DNA of 64,000 nt from Bacillaceae bacterium SAS-127 (GCA_002261155.1 NKXN01000030.1:62001-126000); one strand, 5' to 3'. Shown: positions 32,529 to 41,645, counted from the stretch's first letter. Made by a program: numbers and translations. Notes: a model not told the origin generated them from the sequence alone.

Positions 32529-33803
32529 ATGGAGGAAAAGGTAATGCTTCTTATGAAGCAAGTGGAGGATCGACAGGAGGAACTTGTTTCTCTAGTGAAA
32601 AAATTGATTTCTTATCAAACGCCGGCACCGCCAGCGAGAAACACAAGTGAGGCTCAACAGTATATCGCAAGTTTGTTGAAAGACTTAGGGTTTTCGGTTG
32701 ATTTGTGGGAGATCTATCCTGGTGATCCAAATGTCGTCGGTACATTAAAGGGAAGAGATGGAGAGAATCACAAAAGCTTAATTATTAATGGTCATATCGA
32801 CGTGGCAGAAGTAAATGATGGTGAAGTTTGGGGGACAGGACCATTTGATCCTCTTGTGAAGGATGGAGCGATTATTGGTCGGGGAGCCGCTGATATGAAA
32901 GGCGGATTAGCCGGAGCTTTATTTGCGATGCAATTGTTACATGAAGCAGGGATTCAACTTCCAGGCGATTTGACTTTTCAATCGGTTATAGGGGAGGAAG
33001 TTGGAGAGGCAGGTACATTAGAATGCTGCAAACGTAGATATACAGCTGATTTTGCAGTCGTAGTAGATACGAGTGACTTACATATTCAAGGTCAAGGCGG
33101 AGTGATCACAGGTTGGATCACTTTGAAAAATAAACAAACGCATCATGATGCGACAAGAAGAAAGATGATTCATGCGGGCGGCGGTTTACATGCGGCTAGT
33201 ACGATTGAAAAAATGATGAAGATCATTGAAGGACTACAGGAGTTAGAACGGCATTGGGCGGTTATGAAAAGCTATCCAGGTTTTTTGCCAGGAACGAACA
33301 CGATTAATCCTGCAGTAATCGAAGGTGGACGTCATGCTGCTTTTGTTGCGGATGAATGCCGTTTATGGATTACTGTTCATTACTATCCGAATGAAACATA
33401 CGAGCAAGTCGCAAAAGAGGTAGAAGATCATATTAGAAAAGTAGCAGATGGTGACTTATGGATGAGGAATAATCCTCCTATTTTTGAATGGGGAGGAACA
33501 TCGATGATTGAAGATCGAGGAGAGATTTTTCCTTCTTTTGAGGTGGATCCTGATCATCCAGCAGTTCATACGTTGATGCAGTCGCATGAAAGTGTTTTCA
33601 CTCAATCGCCCATTTTAGACGTATCACCAACCGTTACAGACGGCGGCTGGCTTGCTAACGCTGGGATTCCGACGGCTCTTTATGGTCCAGGTGATTTAGA
33701 AAATGCTCACTCGGTCAATGAGCAGTTATCGATTGAGCAACTCATTCAATTTACAAAGGTCATGATTCATTTTATTTACCAGTGGGGACATACGAAAAAG
33801 TAG
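32529..33803 (+). CDS. ylmB: formylaminopyrimidine deformylase (YlmB)
   Basis: 424-residue M20-type metallohydrolase that removes the formyl group from N-formyl-4-amino-5-aminomethyl-2-methylpyrimidine, a soil breakdown product of thiamine. The metal site is seen in NGHIDVAEVND, RGAADMKGGLAGALFAM, and the catalytic glutamates in VIGEEVGEAGTL. The dimerisation domain covers about 195-310. Length agrees with B. subtilis YlmB. Its product is the TenA substrate, and tenA follows directly, which supports this choice over other M20 peptidases. ATG 32529 follows tggaggtga. Confidence 0.93.
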   Translation: MEEKVMLLMKQVEDRQEELVSLVKKLISYQTPAPPARNTSEAQQYIASLLKDLGFSVDLWEIYPGDPNVVGTLKGRDGENHKSLIINGHIDVAEVNDGEVWGTGPFDPLVKDGAIIGRGAADMKGGLAGALFAMQLLHEAGIQLPGDLTFQSVIGEEVGEAGTLECCKRRYTADFAVVVDTSDLHIQGQGGVITGWITLKNKQTHHDATRRKMIHAGGGLHAASTIEKMMKIIEGLQELERHWAVMKSYPGFLPGTNTINPAVIEGGRHAAFVADECRLWITVHYYPNETYEQVAKEVEDHIRKVADGDLWMRNNPPIFEWGGTSMIEDRGEIFPSFEVDPDHPAVHTLMQSHESVFTQSPILDVSPTVTDGGWLANAGIPTALYGPGDLENAHSVNEQLSIEQLIQFTKVMIHFIYQWGHTKK

Positions 33804-33842
33804 TTATGAAATACATATAATCATTCAAGGAGTGGAGAATAA

Positions 33843-34517
33843 ATGAAATTTAGTGAAAGATTACATCAGAAATTACAACCGATTTGGAGACAAAACCATA
33901 ACCATCCTTTCGTGAAAGGAATGGGAGACGGCACACTCGATAAAGAAAAGTTTCGTTTTTATATGGTGCAAGATTATTTGTATTTAATTGATTATGCGAA
34001 AGTGTTTGCTTTAGGGGCAGTGAAAGCGAATGATTTGGAGACGATGGGGAAATTTGCGGCTTTATTAGATTCAACGCTCAATATGGAGATGGAACTCCAC
34101 CGTCAATATGCCGCTCGCTTTGGTATTTCAAGAGAGGAATTAGAGCAGGCGCAGCCTTCGCCAATTACACTTGCTTATAATCATTACATGCTGTCTGTTA
34201 GTCAAACAGGTGGTTTACCAGAAGTGTTAGCGGCTGTACTACCTTGTGCATGGAGCTACTGGGAGATTGGGAAAGAATTGAATGAAATTCCGGGAGCAAG
34301 TGAGCACGAGTTTTATGGTAATTGGATTCAAATGTATAGCTCGGAGGAATTTGGTCAAGTAGCCATTTGGTGCATTGAGCTTCTTGATCAACATACGGAA
34401 GGAAAAACAGAAGCTGAGCTTGATAAATTAGAAGAGATTTTCTTAAATACGACTCGTTTTGAATACATGTTCTGGGATATGGCCTACAAAGAAGCGATGT
34501 GGCCGGGGAATGAATAA
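33843..34517 (+). CDS. tenA: aminopyrimidine aminohydrolase (thiaminase II)
   Basis: Hydrolyses 4-amino-5-aminomethyl-2-methylpyrimidine to the hydroxymethyl form (HMP). 224 residues, all helical. Conserved blocks are NHPFVKGMGDGTLDKEKFRF, YMVQDYLYLIDYAKVFALG (active-site Asp) and LPCAWSYWEIG with the catalytic Cys, and the end has FLNTTRFEYMFWDMAY with the acid-base Glu. It acts directly after YlmB. The stop overlaps the thiZ start by 8 bases. Confidence 0.96.
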   Translation: MKFSERLHQKLQPIWRQNHNHPFVKGMGDGTLDKEKFRFYMVQDYLYLIDYAKVFALGAVKANDLETMGKFAALLDSTLNMEMELHRQYAARFGISREELEQAQPSPITLAYNHYMLSVSQTGGLPEVLAAVLPCAWSYWEIGKELNEIPGASEHEFYGNWIQMYSSEEFGQVAIWCIELLDQHTEGKTEAELDKLEEIFLNTTRFEYMFWDMAYKEAMWPGNE

Positions 34518-35259
34518 ACCGGTATTAACGTTTCAAAATGTGACCTTTGCTTATGATCAAAAGGGAGCGATTCTTGATAGCCTAAATGTGCAAGTGTTCG
34601 ATCGGGAGTTCATTAGTATTGTTGGGGCAAGTGGCTCAGGAAAAAGCACGTTGTTCCGATTGATTACTGGCTTAGAGCAGCCTAATAGCGGAAAAATTTT
34701 AATTAACGGAGTAGAGCATAAAAGTCGCTTAGGACAAGTAGGCTATATGCCACAGCAAGATTTGTTAATGCCGTGGAGAACGATTTTAGAAAATGCGGCA
34801 CTTCCACTTGAAATCAAAGGGGAGTCTCCAAATGCTGTACTTCCCCTTCTTGAAGAATTCGGATTGAAAGGTGTCGAACATCGTTACCCGAGTGAGCTGT
34901 CAGGGGGCATGAGGCAAAGAGTTTCTTTTCTACGAGCCGTATTAAGTGGATCAAATGTGCTGTTATTAGATGAGCCTTTTAGTGCGCTCGATGCGATTAC
35001 TCGGTTGTCGATGCAGGAGTGGTTACTTGCACAATGGGAAAAGCGGAAAACGACTGTCTTGTTTATTACGCATGATGTCAACGAGGCGTTGTTTTTATCC
35101 GATCGTATTTTTATTTTCACTGAAACGCCCGTACAGCAATTAAAAGAGGTGAAAGTACCTTTGCCAAGACCGCGACATTTACGGGATTTAAATGCTCCGC
35201 CGATCCTAGAGTTGAAAGATCAATTAATTGAGCAACTACGTCAGAAGGTGACAACATGA
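34510..35259 (+). CDS. thiZ: ABC transporter ATP-binding subunit for formylaminopyrimidine
   Basis: 249 residues. Walker A GASGSGKSTLF, signature LSGGMRQRVSF, Walker B VLLLDEPFSALDA and the His switch FITHDVNEAL; it belongs to the nitrate/taurine (NrtD/SsuB) group. It energises the ThiX permease, with ThiY as binding lipoprotein. ATG at 34510 lies inside the tenA stop region; an upstream frame extension has no ribosome site. Its own stop overlaps thiX by four bases (ATGA). Confidence 0.92.
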   Translation: MNKPVLTFQNVTFAYDQKGAILDSLNVQVFDREFISIVGASGSGKSTLFRLITGLEQPNSGKILINGVEHKSRLGQVGYMPQQDLLMPWRTILENAALPLEIKGESPNAVLPLLEEFGLKGVEHRYPSELSGGMRQRVSFLRAVLSGSNVLLLDEPFSALDAITRLSMQEWLLAQWEKRKTTVLFITHDVNEALFLSDRIFIFTETPVQQLKEVKVPLPRPRHLRDLNAPPILELKDQLIEQLRQKVTT

Positions 35260-36007
35260 AGTGGGGCAAGGAATATATGCCAGCGACATTATTAATCTTG
35301 TTGTTTTTAATGATTTGGGAAGTGGTCGCTCGCTCGATGGATATGGTGTTTATTTTGCCGCCACCAACCGGTATTCTCGCCAAACTGTGGGAGTTAAAAA
35401 TCCCGCTATTTACTGAGCATTTACCAGCCACTTTGTTAATTATTATCATTGGGCTGTCTATCTCTATCGTATTCGGCGTTGGCATGGCGATTTGGATGGA
35501 CGCTAGTCAAGTAGCCGAAAGAGCGTTTTACCCGATCATTATCTCTTCACAAATGATTCCGATCATTGCTCTTGCTCCGATTTTTATTTTGTGGTTTGGA
35601 TATACCATTTGGAGCAAGGTCATTGTGACGATATTAATCACCTTTTTTCCAATTACGGTCAGCACGTTTGATGGCTTGCGTTCGAGCAGCAAAGAATTGA
35701 AAGAGCTACTGTTAACGATGGGGGCTGGAAAAAAGAAATTTTCTTTAAACTAAGTGTTCCTTCAGCTTTGCCTCATTTTTACTCGGGGTTAAAGGTGGCT
35801 GTTACATTAAGCGTTATTGGAGCGGCCATTGGGGAATGGTTAGGGGCTCAAGCAGGACTTGGTTATTTCAGTCGACGGATGATGACTCAGTTCGACGGAG
35901 CGGCCGTGTTTGCGCCCATTGTTTTATTATCAGCAGTTGGAATTATGATGTTTACGATTGTGAAAGTATTCGAAAGACGATCATTAAAATGGAGGAAAAC
36001 GGAATGA
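35256..36007 (+). pseudogene. thiX: ABC permease ThiX, interrupted by a single-base frameshift
   Basis: Encodes a permease of the SsuC/TauC type with six membrane segments, but the frame breaks once. Frame 1 (35256-35753) runs from MKWGKEYMPATLL through ELLLTMGAGKK and then reads KFSLN-stop. One more A in the AAAAAA run (35729-35734) restores KEIFFKLSVPSALPHFYSGL, continuing in frame 2 to the stop at 36005-36007. That join falls in the EAA loop, which couples to the ATPase, so truncation would abolish function. The flanking genes are intact and overlap as normal (ATGA at both ends). Possible causes are a sequencing error, a recent mutation, or slippage on the A run. Confidence 0.85.
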
Positions 36008-37023
36008 AAAAATGGTTACTAGTTGCCGTTAGCATTGTTCTAGCAGCGATGCTGACAGCGTGTGGTTCAAAAGAGAAGGAAGAACAGAAGACATCTTCAA
36101 ATGAAGAGAAAAAAGAACTGAAAGATGTCAGCATTATGCTTGATTGGTATCCGAATGCGGTGCATAGCTTTTTATATGTAGCACAAGAGAAAGGTTATTT
36201 TAAAGAGGAAGGGATTAATCTAGATATTCAATTTCCTGCGAATCCAACTGACCCTATTCAATTAGCGGCTGCGAGTAAAGTGACACTTGGCATTTCTTAT
36301 CAGCCGGATGTCGTAATGGCGCGTACCGATCAAAATATCGCGGTGAAGTCAGTCGGTGCGATTGTTCGTTCGCCATTAAATCGAGTGATGTTTCTAGAAG
36401 ATAGTGAGATTCAAACACCGAAAGACTTAGAAGGAAAAACAATCGGTTTTTCAGGTATTCCTTTAAATGAAGCGATTATTGATACGATGGTACAACATGA
36501 TCAAGGCGATCCGAAGAAAGTGAAAATGGTCGATGTCGGCTTTGAATTAAATGCTGCTGTTGCCAGTAAAAAAGCGGATGCGGTCGTAGGCGCTTATGTG
36601 AACCATGAAGTGCCGTTATTGAAGCATGAGGGCATTGAAACTCGTAACTTTGACCCATCAAAATACGGCGTACCTAACTTTTATGAGTTGGTTGCGGTAA
36701 CAAGTGATCAAACATGGAACGAGCAGCAAGATGTGGTTAAGGCGTTTTGGCGTGCAGCGGAGAAAGGCTTTGAATTTACAGAGCAACATCCTGATGAAGC
36801 GCTTCAAATTTTATTAAGTAAGCAAGATGCAGCGAACTTCCCGCTTATCGAAGAAGTAGAAAAACAAAGCTTAGACATTCTGTTACCAAAGATGAAGTCT
36901 GAAAATGGATTTGGCAGTCAGGAGAAAGAATCTTGGGAAGAAACGAGCAAGTGGATGAAAGAAGCTGGGTTGATTAAGAAAGATCCGAACATCGATGAAC
37001 TGTTTGTTAATACGTCTGAGTGA
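36004..37023 (+). CDS. thiY: formylaminopyrimidine-binding lipoprotein
   Basis: 339 residues. Signal peptide with lipobox LTAC (Cys about residue 19), a polar linker (KEKEEQKTSSNEEKKE), then an NMT1/THI5-like binding domain: VSIMLDWYPNAVHSFLYVAQ, KGYFKEEGINLDIQ and IGFSGIPLNE. It captures N-formyl-aminomethylpyrimidine outside the membrane for ThiXZ. ATG 36004 follows aatggagg. The longer frame from 35836 is antisense-free read-through of the thiX region and not used. Confidence 0.94.
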   Translation: MKKWLLVAVSIVLAAMLTACGSKEKEEQKTSSNEEKKELKDVSIMLDWYPNAVHSFLYVAQEKGYFKEEGINLDIQFPANPTDPIQLAAASKVTLGISYQPDVVMARTDQNIAVKSVGAIVRSPLNRVMFLEDSEIQTPKDLEGKTIGFSGIPLNEAIIDTMVQHDQGDPKKVKMVDVGFELNAAVASKKADAVVGAYVNHEVPLLKHEGIETRNFDPSKYGVPNFYELVAVTSDQTWNEQQDVVKAFWRAAEKGFEFTEQHPDEALQILLSKQDAANFPLIEEVEKQSLDILLPKMKSENGFGSQEKESWEETSKWMKEAGLIKKDPNIDELFVNTSE

Positions 37024-37053
37024 ACATAATCAAGCGGAAAGGATGTTAACAGC

Positions 37054-37854
37054 ATGGATACATCTAGCATTGGAAAGACGTTGGGAAAACTCCGTGAGCA
37101 GCAACCGCTGATTCATAACATTACGAATGTGGTCGTCACGAATTTTACCGCTAATGGATTATTGGCACTAGGAGCGTCACCTGTGATGGCTTATGCGAAA
37201 GAAGAAGTAGCGGATATGGCAAGAATGTCTGGTGCATTAGTTTTGAATATCGGTACATTAGATGAGGAAAAAGTGGAAGCGATGATCATTGCTGGGAAAG
37301 CAGCTAATGAAGCAGGTATTCCTGTTATTTTTGATCCAGTAGGTGCTGGAGCGACCGCTTATCGGACAGAAGCGGCTCGTAAAATTGTTCGTGAAGTAAA
37401 TGTGGCCGTCATTCGCGGAAATGCTGCTGAAATTGCTCATGTGACAGGGAACAAATGGGAGATCAAAGGTGTTGATGCTAAAGAAGGGCAAGGAGATCCC
37501 ATTCAATTAGCTCAAGAAGCGGCGAAAAGCTTAGGGATGTCAGTCGTTATCACTGGCAAAACGGACGTCATTACGGATGGAAGCACAACGTATTTGGTTC
37601 ATAATGGCGATGCGATGTTAACAAAAGTGACGGGTGCCGGCTGTTTATTAACATCAGTGATTGGAGCGTTCGCCGCGGTGGAAAAAGATGTACTGTCCGC
37701 GGCGGTGTCAGCTGTCGTCACTTACGGTGTGGCCGCTGAGCGAGCGATTGAAATGAGTGGAGAAAAGGGACCGGGAAGTTTTCAAATCGAGCTTTTAAAC
37801 AGCTTGTCGAAGGTGACAGCAGCGACCATTCAATCATCAGCACGGTTTGAGTAA
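37054..37854 (+). CDS. thiM: hydroxyethylthiazole kinase
   Basis: Phosphorylates 4-methyl-5-(2-hydroxyethyl)thiazole with ATP. 266 residues of the ribokinase-like fold: [54 protein letters not shown], the anion-hole region [15 protein letters not shown] with catalytic Cys, and a conserved C-terminal [10 protein letters not shown]. It works on thiazole that ThiW may import. Confidence 0.96.
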   Translation: MDTSSIGKTLGKLREQQPLIHNITNVVVTNFTANGLLALGASPVMAYAKEEVADMARMSGALVLNIGTLDEEKVEAMIIAGKAANEAGIPVIFDPVGAGATAYRTEAARKIVREVNVAVIRGNAAEIAHVTGNKWEIKGVDAKEGQGDPIQLAQEAAKSLGMSVVITGKTDVITDGSTTYLVHNGDAMLTKVTGAGCLLTSVIGAFAAVEKDVLSAAVSAVVTYGVAAERAIEMSGEKGPGSFQIELLNSLSKVTAATIQSSARFE

Positions 37855-37882
37855 CGATCATTATTATTTGAGGTGAATCAAC

Positions 37883-38686
37883 ATGACAGTATATAAAGCA
37901 TTGACGATTGCAGGATCAGATAGCGGTGGAGGAGCGGGGATACAAGCGGACTTAAAAACATTTCAAGAGTTAGAAGTGTACGGAATGTCTGCGCTAACCG
38001 CTGTAACGGCTCAAAATACGCTAGGTGTTCACGGGGTGTATCCGTTATCTGTTGAAGCTGTTGAAAAACAGGTCGAAGCTATTGGAGAAGATATGGGGAC
38101 AGATACTTTAAAAACCGGGATGTTATTCAGTGGAGAAATCATTCGAGCGGTGGCGAAGCAAATTGAAAAGTATAATTGGAAAAAAGTCGTCGTTGATCCA
38201 GTGATGATTGCTAAAGGAGGAGCGTCTTTATTACAGGAAGAAGCAATTCAAGCGATGAAAGAAGTGTTGCTGCCGCGGGCGCTAGTTATTACGCCTAACA
38301 TACCTGAAGCTGAAGTTCTTGCGGAGATGAGTATTCATAGCCTCGAAGACCGAAAAGTCGCCGCCGAAAAATTATATCATGCTGGTGTGAAGAATGTTGT
38401 CATAAAAGGTGGACATGCAGATGATGGAGAAGACTTAATCAACCTTTTATTTGACGGAAATGAGTTTACTTATGTCAAAAGTTCACGAATTTCCACGAAA
38501 AATACACATGGAACGGGCTGTACATTTGCAGCGGCGATGACAGCAGAATTAGCCAAAGGTCAAACGGTGCAACAAGCAGTAGAAACAGCATCTGCATTCG
38601 TTCACGCAGCGATTGAACATGATTTGCATATTGGCGGCGGGCACGGACCGACGAATCATTGGGCTTATAAAAAGGGGCGTCAGTAA
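37883..38686 (+). CDS. thiD: HMP / HMP-phosphate kinase
   Basis: Phosphorylates hydroxymethylpyrimidine twice to HMP-PP. 267 residues: TIAGSDSGGGAGIQADLKTF, DTLKTGMLFS, VVDPVMIAKGGASLL, TPNIPEAEVLA and the anion hole THGTGCTFAAAMTAELAKG. It lies 28 bases after thiM and its stop codon directly abuts the thiE start. A pyridoxal kinase role, known for some ThiD-like proteins, is less likely in this operon. Confidence 0.96.
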   Translation: MTVYKALTIAGSDSGGGAGIQADLKTFQELEVYGMSALTAVTAQNTLGVHGVYPLSVEAVEKQVEAIGEDMGTDTLKTGMLFSGEIIRAVAKQIEKYNWKKVVVDPVMIAKGGASLLQEEAIQAMKEVLLPRALVITPNIPEAEVLAEMSIHSLEDRKVAAEKLYHAGVKNVVIKGGHADDGEDLINLLFDGNEFTYVKSSRISTKNTHGTGCTFAAAMTAELAKGQTVQQAVETASAFVHAAIEHDLHIGGGHGPTNHWAYKKGRQ

Positions 38687-39331
38687 ATGGAGGACTTAAG
38701 ACAACAGTTGAAAGTATACTTCATTATGGGAACGGCTAACAGTGTGTCTTCCCCAAAACAAATATTGCAGGAAGCCATTAAAGGTGGCATCACGATGTTT
38801 CAATTTCGGGAAAAAGGGGATAGAGCTTTAATTGGCGAGGAAAAACTTCAATTAGCCAAAGAGCTACAAGTGATTTGTAAAGAACATCAAATCCCGTTTA
38901 TTGTAAATGATGATGTTGATCTTGCTATCCAATTACATGCCGATGGCGTTCATATCGGACAGGATGACGCAAATGTAGCGGTCGTTCGGAAGAAATTGCC
39001 GAATCAAATTATCGGTGTATCCGCCCACACGATCGAAGAAGTGGAAGCTGCTATTGCCGATGGCGCCGATTATTTAGGAATAGGTCCGGTGTTTCCTACT
39101 AAAACGAAAGCCGATGCAAAGGAAGTGCAAGGGACGACATTGGTTGAAGAAATTCGGGCAAAAGGATGGACCATTCCGATTGTAGGTATTGGTGGAATTA
39201 CTGCTGAGAATGCTAGTGCCGTTATTCGTGCAGGAGCTGACGGTGTTTCCGTGATTACAGCGATTAGCCAGCATCAGTCTCCAGAGATGGCAGCTAAACA
39301 ATTGTGGAGCTCAGTTAAGAAAAAAGGATAA
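38687..39331 (+). CDS. thiE: thiamine-phosphate synthase
   Basis: Joins HMP-PP and thiazole phosphate to thiamine phosphate. 214-residue TIM barrel: [75 protein letters not shown] and [19 protein letters not shown]. It is the last gene of the thiamine salvage operon. The ribosome site aggggcg lies at the end of thiD. ThiL is not in the window. Confidence 0.97.
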   Translation: MEDLRQQLKVYFIMGTANSVSSPKQILQEAIKGGITMFQFREKGDRALIGEEKLQLAKELQVICKEHQIPFIVNDDVDLAIQLHADGVHIGQDDANVAVVRKKLPNQIIGVSAHTIEEVEAAIADGADYLGIGPVFPTKTKADAKEVQGTTLVEEIRAKGWTIPIVGIGGITAENASAVIRAGADGVSVITAISQHQSPEMAAKQLWSSVKKKG

Positions 39332-39405
39332 ATTAGGTGGTTGGTGTCTACAAAACTTTCTTTCCGCCATATATTATTGTATATGATTGGTAGGAGGTTA
39401 AAAAA

Positions 39406-39519
39406 ATGACAAGTCGACCTCAAAAGAAAAAGTCAGGCTGTGGGTGTGGAAAAAAGAAGACAGCATCTAAGACTCATTCATCTGTTCAGCAACAAGAAAT
39501 GAACAAAAAAAAGAGATAG
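39406..39519 (+). CDS. 37-residue basic, cysteine-containing small protein
   Basis: Reads MTSRPQKKKSGCGCGKKKTA and ends MNKKKR. The ribosome site taggaggt lies 8 bases before the ATG, and a terminator follows, so it is a complete transcription unit after thiE. Two cysteines in GCGCG within a lysine-rich chain could bind a metal or nucleic acid. I know no named family. Confidence 0.6.
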   Translation: MTSRPQKKKSGCGCGKKKTASKTHSSVQQQEMNKKKR

Positions 39520-39538
39520 CATGATTTATTGCTCCTTC

Positions 39539-39580
39539 AGGCTGTTCCAAATGGTTAAACCCTATTGGGACAGCCTTTTG
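39539..39580 (+). terminator. rho-independent terminator
   Basis: aggctgttccaa / ttgggacagcct stem (one bulge) with four T. Confidence 0.65.
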
Positions 39581-39615
39581 TGAAGAAAAAATAACAATAG
39601 AGGGCACTAGGTTTT

Positions 39616-39659
39616 TGTCGAAAAATGTTTATGGGGAAACAAGTATAATTTTGTCGGAA
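39616..39659 (+). promoter_or_regulatory. Spo0A boxes and -10 element before the sporulation kinase
   Basis: TGTCGAA (39616-39622) is a perfect 0A box. TGTCGGA (39652-39658) has one mismatch. A TATAAT lies between them (39644-39649). The layout suggests direct control of the kinase gene by Spo0A. Confidence 0.5.
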
Positions 39660-39715
39660 AATTTTTAGTGAAATCCTTGATCGTTTCTTACATAATAAAT
39701 AAGGGGGGATGGTTT

Positions 39716-41536
39716 GTGAACAATTTAAGTATGAATATGAAGGAAGTTGAGCTGACAGCGAAATGGTTCACTACGGTAACCAATGATCTGTTAATTTTAT
39801 TAAACCAAGAAGGACAAATTGAATACATAAATCCTTCCTTTGAAAGAGCTATACAATATTCTTTGTCAGAAATCAAGAATCAGAATTACTTAACCTTTGT
39901 TCATGAACAAGACCGAGAGCATACTCTTGAACATCTTGAGCTATTAAAAAAAGATCAGTTTATCCCATTTATTAATAGGTATAAAAGGAAGGACGGTACA
40001 TATTACCGTTTTCATTGGATAATGGCGGCTATTTCAGGAAGCGGTTACATCCAAGGGGTAGCTAGGCCGATTGAATATAGTAATAATCATGGAAAAGTCC
40101 TGTCTACTCGCACATGGTATAACTCCTTTTATGGGTATTCAGGAGAGGCCGCTCACATGTTTGACCTTGAAGGTCGGGTCATCGCTGCCAATACAGCGTT
40201 TGAAAAACTGTTTGGATGGACAGCTGAAGAGATGGTTGGTAAAGAATTAGAAATCATTCCGCCAGATAGACAATATGAATTTGATCAAGCGAAAGAAGAG
40301 GTTCTGAATGGTAGCCGAATTGTTAATTTTCAGACACTTCGAGTGAAGAAAGATGGCACAATTATCCCTGTCTCGGTCACTTATTCTAAAGTTTGTGATG
40401 ATAACGGCGAAATTGTCGCTCTTTCTGCGATCATCAAAGATTTAACGGAGCTCGTTAACACGCAAAAAATTGTTGAACAGCAAAGCGAGTTTATGGCTGA
40501 ACAAGAGAAGTTGTTGAAGAATATTTCTGATAATATTAATGAAATTGTTTGTCTGTATGACATTCAAATGGGGAAATATGTGTATATTAGCCCTTCTTAT
40601 GAAAGAGTATGGGGATTTGATTTGCAAGAGGTGTATAAGGATGCAAACGTCATATTTGATACCGTTTATGAAGAGGATGTTGATCAAGCTCGAGCTTTTT
40701 TCCTCACGCCTCATCATTCCGCTAAAGAATTAGAATATCGCATAGTGACGAACGGCGGGGAGCTGAAGTGGATTCGTACAAAAGTGACGCCAGTAAAGGA
40801 TAATGATGGAACGATTGTCCGATATTTGAGTATTTCTGAAGATGTATCAGAATTAAAAGAAAGTGAACTATTAATAAAGAAGTCGGATAAGCTCGGTGTA
40901 GTTGGTCAGCTGGCCGCTGGAATTGCTCATGAAATAAGAAATCCATTAACAGCTGTCAAAGGCTTTCTGCAATTACTAAACCAAGAAACGGAAACAAAGT
41001 ATGCTGATATTATTCTTACTGAGCTTGAACGAATTGAATTTATTATGAACGAGTTTTTAATGCTTGCTAAGCCCCATGAAGAAATGAAAATGGAAGAAAA
41101 AAGCATCGTTGACGTATTAAAAGAAGTGATTACCTTTATGGGACCTGAAGCGATCTTAAATCAAGTGGAAATCATTACGGAGTTTACAGATGAGCCACTG
41201 ATGGTCATTTGTGAGCAAAAGCAGTTAAAGCAAGTATTTATTAATTTAATCAAAAATGCTATAGAAGCGATACCTTCGGGTGGACAGGTTTTCGTTCGAA
41301 CGATGGTGAAGTCAAATGGATTTGTTTGTATAGAAGTAGAGGATAATGGAGTTGGTATTTCCAACGAGAAGATTGAACGATTAGGCGAACCTTTTTATTC
41401 TAGTAAAGAGAAGGGAACAGGACTAGGATTGATGGTTAGCTTTAAAATTATTGAAAACCACAAAGGAACCTTTCAAATTTTTAGTGAAGAAGGGAATGGA
41501 ACAACGGTGCAAATACTGTTACCGCTAGTGAAATAA
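39716..41536 (+). CDS. sporulation-type PAS histidine kinase (KinA-like)
   Basis: 606 residues, soluble, the same length as B. subtilis KinA. Three PAS domains lie at about 10-115, 130-250 and 265-395. HisKA has the phosphorylated His in GQLAAGIAHEIRNPLTAVKG. The ATPase domain includes QVFINLIKNAIEAIP, EVEDNGVGIS and KEKGTGLGLMVSFKIIENHK, which is very close to KinA. KinA-type kinases feed the Spo0F-Spo0B-Spo0A relay. GTG at 39716 is chosen because aaggggggat lies 5 bases upstream; the frame from 39668 lacks a ribosome site. The PAS region is less like KinA, so KinE- or KinC-type identity is open. Confidence 0.85.
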   Translation: MNNLSMNMKEVELTAKWFTTVTNDLLILLNQEGQIEYINPSFERAIQYSLSEIKNQNYLTFVHEQDREHTLEHLELLKKDQFIPFINRYKRKDGTYYRFHWIMAAISGSGYIQGVARPIEYSNNHGKVLSTRTWYNSFYGYSGEAAHMFDLEGRVIAANTAFEKLFGWTAEEMVGKELEIIPPDRQYEFDQAKEEVLNGSRIVNFQTLRVKKDGTIIPVSVTYSKVCDDNGEIVALSAIIKDLTELVNTQKIVEQQSEFMAEQEKLLKNISDNINEIVCLYDIQMGKYVYISPSYERVWGFDLQEVYKDANVIFDTVYEEDVDQARAFFLTPHHSAKELEYRIVTNGGELKWIRTKVTPVKDNDGTIVRYLSISEDVSELKESELLIKKSDKLGVVGQLAAGIAHEIRNPLTAVKGFLQLLNQETETKYADIILTELERIEFIMNEFLMLAKPHEEMKMEEKSIVDVLKEVITFMGPEAILNQVEIITEFTDEPLMVICEQKQLKQVFINLIKNAIEAIPSGGQVFVRTMVKSNGFVCIEVEDNGVGISNEKIERLGEPFYSSKEKGTGLGLMVSFKIIENHKGTFQIFSEEGNGTTVQILLPLVK

Positions 41537-41580
41537 AGACAGGCTAAACGAGTCAATTGTTTAGCCTGTCTTTATTATTT
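41532..41580 (+). terminator. rho-independent terminator of the kinase gene
   Basis: aataaagacaggctaaac / gtttagcctgtctttatt, an 18-base stem with a T-rich end. It overlaps the stop codon. Confidence 0.85.
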
Positions 41581-41608
41581 TTAAATGGGTGATCCATACC
41601 TTTGAAAG

Positions 41609-41645
41609 TTTTAGTATGAGTATGTCAATTTAACTCATACTAAAA
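41609..41645. repeat. perfect 13-base inverted repeat before the yteA-like gene
   Basis: ttttagtatgagt (41609-41621) and actcatactaaaa (41633-41645), with an 11-base centre, 31 bases before the start codon. It could be an operator or an mRNA hairpin. There is no T tract for termination. Confidence 0.6.

Noticed and set aside
35836-36003. Longer ThiY frame starting at 35836
   Set aside because: It overlaps the frameshifted thiX coding region; a lipoprotein signal with a good ribosome site starts at 36004.
39600-39650. Sigma-H promoter before the kinase gene
   Set aside because: An AGGTTTT element exists, but no GAAT-type -10 is at the right distance.
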